64,000 nucleotides of DNA from Ditylenchus dipsaci (lineage: Eukaryota; Nematoda; Chromadorea; Rhabditida; Anguinidae), in the NCBI GenBank assembly GCA_004194705.1, contig SADC01000136.1:62001-126000 (forward strand), given 5' to 3'. Shown one piece after another: positions 60,300 to 64,000 of the stretch (position 1 is the first letter of the stretch; every line of letters starts with the position of its first letter). The notes beneath the pieces were generated by a model. It searched no databases. It saw only the letters and a program-made list of their open reading frames with translations, and was not told the DNA's origin. The translations under genes and the position numbers were made by a program.

Positions 60300-61140
60300 T
60301 GTTGGGGTGTCAAAAATGTAAGATTGAAGATCACAGTGAATATTTTTAGCATGACTCTGAAAAATCTATATTGTTCATGTATTCAAACATCGGTGCGGAG
60401 CCACTAATAATCCCGTCCTGCAAAAGTGACACAATTTATCCAAGATACAAGGTCGACAACCCCATTCAGAAATAAATGTGATTCGAAGAGGATTTCTTCG
60501 CAGGATACCGTCTCTAATTATAGACCCCCTTGACTTTGAGGGTCTGTATCTCGGGGCAGAGTGAAAATTTTGAAAATTTCTTGTTTGCGTTTTCTTAGCT
60601 CCCACGAGCTCTGCCAATACCGCTTTTTAGATTTTGGTTAAGCACCCAAAACCTCGAGTTCGACCTCGAAATTTTCCGATTTTCCGGAGGTTGAAAAATT
60701 ATAGACCCGGGTCTATAATTAAAGAAAATAGGGTAGGTAAAAATGTCCAGTTTGATGTAAAAATTTCCCAATTTTTTGTTTAGGTCAAATAATCGAAAAT
60801 GTGCCCACTTTTGGGAAAAAGCGTGGGAAAAGCGTGGGAAAAAGCGGCACCATACGAGAAAAAAAAATTTTAGGCCATTTCACCTACACCGTTTTCTATT
60901 TTTGACTAGGAAAAAAACGACGGGGGGAGGGGCAGAGGGCACGTGCCCCCTGTCCCCGCTGGCTACGCCAATGCAGGTGGACATCCAAGATATCCACACA
61001 ATTCTAAAAATATCAAAAATTGTCTGGTAGCCGCACAAGAGCAAAGAACGTGAGAACCAAAAAGCCGTTCTTGACGCGCGACAAATCCGGAAAAAACCGT
61101 TTTTGTCGCGCGACAAATACTCTTAAAAACCTGTTTTGTC
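60300..61140. repeat. Repeat, relative at 63590-63830
   Basis: 60480-60730 and 63590-63830 are diverged copies (TATCTCGG, GCTCCCACGAGCTCT / ACTCCCGCGAGCTCT, CGAGTTCGACCTCGAAATTT). Both are bounded by sequence of the type CTCTAATTATAGACCC, a MITE-like arrangement. No gene. Confidence 0.45.
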
Positions 61141-61147
61141 CGGTTGC

Positions 61148-63476
61148 CGAATTAAACCTCTACAAATTGAACCTCCGGTAAATTGAACCTCAAAATTTGT
61201 CTTGAAAGGATTTTTTTTATTCAAAAGATTTTTAACGCTGGTGTCATATGCATCCCTACCACCAGCCTTTAGCATGGGCTGTATAGTAAAGGGAAAAGGA
61301 ATATTAAAAGGCCACTTGATTCATCTTATTCAACCTCAATGGTCCAGATCCACTCTCAGTTATTCAGATCAACTCTCAATGATCTAGAACCACCCTCAGT
61401 GGTTCAAGTCCACCCCAAATGGTCCAGATTGACCCTAAGGGTCCTTATACACTTTCACCAGTCCAGATCCACTACAGATAGTTTAGATCCATCCTCAGTG
61501 GTCTTGATTTAACCTGGATGTGAAAAATCTTTCGGGTGTCCTCTTGGTCCATTTGGGTGCCGAGTAAACAAAATGCAGTCAACCCTCTCCGTTATAAAAT
61601 TTTTAAATTATTCATTTTTTGTCATGTGAAGAGCTCTTATAATTTAAATTGTCTTTCTATAATCCAACCTCAATTCTGCTAGATGATCCATGCACTAACT
61701 AAACCAAGTGGTCGTCCACTTGGACCAAATTTTTTTAACTTTTTCGGGTTCCAAAACCTGTTTTCTGGACTAATTCGGGCATGCTGAAGATGGATTGATA
61801 GTGGTAAAAGGCTGTTTTCTCGGCTATTTTTTGAGCTTTGGTAAAATCGAGTTTTGGTGAAATCAATTATTTCCCAAAACTCAAAAAATACCCGACAAAA
61901 CTGCATTTTACTACTATCAAACCATCTTAAGCATGCCGGAATTAGTCCAGAAAATAGGTTTTGAAACGTGAAAAACGAAATTTTTTTTTGTTCCAAGTGG
62001 ACGACCACTTGGTTTTGCTGCACCCAGGTAGTCGTAACCAGATTGGGAACTCAGGTAGTGTAGTGGTACCCGGGTGGTAATACCAGTAATAAAATGTTTT
62101 TATATGATCCAACCTCAGTTCTACTGGATAATCCATGCACTAACTAAACCAAGTGGTCGTCCACTTGAATCAAAAATTTTTTTTTGTTTTTCATGTTCCA
62201 AAACCTATTTTCCGGTTTATTTCGGGCATGCTAAACATGGTTTGATAGTAGCAAAATGCCGTTTTGTCGGGTATTTTTTGATTTTTGGGAAATAATTGGT
62301 TCCACCAAAACTCGATTGTAGCAAAACTCAAAAAATACCCGAGAAAACGGCATTTTACCACTATCAGACCATCTTCAGCATGCCCGAATCAGTCCAGAAA
62401 ACAGGTTTCGGATTCCGAAAAGTTAAAAAATTTTCGATCAAGTCAACGACCACTTGGTTTGGTTGGTTCAGACTAAAAAATTTAAATTCCTGCAAATTTT
62501 TTACTGAAAGTGAAAGTCAAAAAAGTCAATGGGTACACTGAGAGTGCGAGTGAGAGTGCCAGCTGCATATTACCGCGTGGATACCCTAAGGGATAGGAAA
62601 CTACTCCAGACCTGGGGTTACTGCAAGTCAAATCGCTGTTTTAGCATGATCAAACCGTGCTCAGGACACGATTCTGGATAGGGTACAATGATCTTTAGCT
62701 ACTTTCGCCTAAATGGGATCTCCTAAATAACAGTTTATGGCTCTTACTCAAAAAAAGTAATATCTGCTACCACCGGGATTTGAACTTGTAACCTCAAAAA
62801 TTTGGAGGTGGAATTCACCAGGGGAGAGTTCACCGGACAGAGGATTTACCGAAGTGGAATATACGGACTCCCTTGTAACACGGTGACCTGGCAACTGGAC
62901 TGAAAAAAATATCTCCTGAATAAAGAAAATCCTCTCAAGACAAATTTTGAGGTTCAATTTACCGGAGGTTCAATTTACCGGAGGTTCAATTTACCGGAGG
63001 TTCAATTTACCGGAGGTTCAATTTACCGGAGGTTCAATTTACCGGAGGTTCAATTTACCGGAGGTTCAATTTACCGGAGGTTCAATTTACCGGAGGTTCA
63101 ATTTACCGGAGGTTCAATTTACCGGAGGTTCAATTTACCGGAGGTTCAATTTACCGGAGGTTCAATTTACCGGAGGTTCAATTTACCGGAGGTTCAATTT
63201 ACCGGAGGTTCAATTTACCGGAGGTTCAATTTACCGGAGGTTCAATTTACCGGAGGTTCAATTTACCGGAGGTTCAATTTACCGGAGGTTCAATTTACCG
63301 GAGGTTCAATTTACCGGAGGTTCAATTTACCGGAGGTTCAATTTACCGGAGGTTCAATTTACCGGAGGTTCAATTTACCGGAGGTTCAATTTACCGGAGG
63401 TTCAATTTACCGGAGGTTCAATTTACCGGAGGTTCAATTTACCGGAGGTTCAATTTACCGGAGGTTCAATTTACCG
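61148..63476. mobile_element. Inverted-repeat element with one greatly expanded 16-bp repeat end
   Basis: The left end (about 61150-61230) has two GAACCTCCGGTAAATT units followed by TTTGTCTTGAAAGGATTTT. The right end has the inverse (AATCCTCTCAAGACAAATTTTG at about 62925), then the tandem array. Between lie other foldbacks with AAACCAAGTGGTCGTCCACT (61697-62055 and 62145-62460) and a segment shared with 41050-41445. Confidence 0.55.
62949..63476 (+). repeat. Perfect tandem array, 33 copies of GAGGTTCAATTTACCG
   Basis: 528 bp, exactly 33 x 16 bp, with no substitution or indel that I can see. Because 16 is not a multiple of three, one frame reads a 16-residue repeat (RFNLPEVQFTGGSIYR) for 214 residues. 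This is an artefact of the array, not a gene. Confidence 0.95.
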
Positions 63477-63876
63477 CCGCCCGAAAACTCTGCAGAGATT
63501 GAAATTTTCGTGTCAAGTTGGTCCTGCTAACGGCTTGTTGCGTATTTCTGTCGATCTCTATATTTTCATAGGCACCTTCTCGTTAATTTGATTACCGTGT
63601 TTCCTCTAATGGGCCGCCCCCTCTAATAAGAACTTTAGGGAGCTATATCTCGGCCTACAGAAACTATTTTGCAAATGTGTTGATTGCATTTTCTTAACTC
63701 CCGCGAGCTCTACTGATTGCAATTTTTGGATTTTGGTTGAATTCATTAAAATCTCGAGATCGACCTCGAATTTTCAGTTTTTTGAGGGTTTCAGAAATAA
63801 ACTGCCCGGGCGTCCTATGAATGGAAATACAGTAGTAAATTTTTGCTTTCAGCTAAAAAAATTATCGCCGTGCAAA

Positions 63877-64000
63877 ATGCGTCCACTTTCTCTGACGGGT
63901 CACGATCGTCCTCTTACTCGCGTCAAGTTGAATCGCGATGGGATCTGCTCTTCACGGCTTCCAAGGGCAAGTCAATTTGTGTGTGGTATCTCGACAACGG
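63877..64000 (+). CDS. Eukaryotic translation initiation factor 3 subunit I, 5' end
   Basis: eIF3i (TRIP-1/Tif34 in other organisms) is a seven-blade WD40 subunit of the eIF3 complex that recruits mRNA to the 40S ribosome. The start MRPLSLTGHDRPLTRVKLNR matches the conserved family N-terminus (MRPILLQGHERSITQIKYNR). The next conserved part, LLFTASKGKSICVWYLDNG, is in another frame; the shift falls on the GGG at 63940-63942, where one added G restores continuity. The gene continues beyond the window. TTTGCTTTCAG at about 63842-63852 is a likely trans-splice or UTR-intron acceptor. Confidence 0.85.
   Translation, partial: MRPLSLTGHDRPLTRVKLNRDGICSSRLPRASQFVCGISTT

Noticed and set aside
62947..63591. 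214-residue ORF with a 16-residue repeat
   Set aside because: Consequence of a 16-bp tandem repeat whose three frames all lack stops; the same array codes equally well in other frames and carries no gene signals.

Overview
Eukaryotic, metazoan DNA, AT-rich. Short introns (about 45-60 bp) ending in TTTTCAG or TTTAG, start codons lying just after acceptor-like TTTCAG sites (as expected with spliced-leader trans-splicing), and a BEL/Pao retroelement make a nematode the most likely source; a related small ecdysozoan is not excluded. About a quarter of the window belongs to recognisable genes and their short introns. The rest is a dense, nested mosaic of inverted-repeat DNA transposons.

The backbone is one very long minus-strand gene, a DOCK-family Rac/Cdc42 GEF (CED-5/DOCK1-like). 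I could thread 16 consecutive exons of it from 60293 down to its stop codon at 12494, running from the end of DHR-1 through the armadillo-like middle, the whole DHR-2 GEF domain and a Ser-rich tail; the 5' exons lie outside the window. Its large introns hold other genes. Intron 15138-26137 contains a catalytically dead cholinesterase-like membrane protein (15829-18627) and a signal-peptide/single-TM protein (22447 to about 25500). Intron 28050-45556 contains an F-box-like protein gene (42457-44938), a minus-strand histone H2B variant (38504-38991) and several large transposons. Intron 49028-53720 contains a small unknown gene (52327-53181).

Left of DOCK: a BEL/Pao gag relic (about 3380-4830), a small TM ORF with an in-frame stop (5205-5645) and a seven-exon unknown gene (7268-8138). 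Right of DOCK: the first exon of eIF3 subunit i starts at 63877 and runs off the end.

Transposons: a MULE with transposase exons (about 30766-32660), a complete 3,025-bp hAT with an 8-bp target duplication (33927-36951), a hAT MITE with an 8-bp duplication (51991-52128), pogo-like 180-190 bp MITEs, and a set of foldback/MULE-like elements whose inverted ends are built of short tandem repeats. At least nine different repeat units occur; one, a 16-bp unit, has grown to 33 uninterrupted copies on one side only. Several reading-frame breaks in otherwise well-conserved exons sit on short homopolymers and most likely reflect sequence or assembly error.
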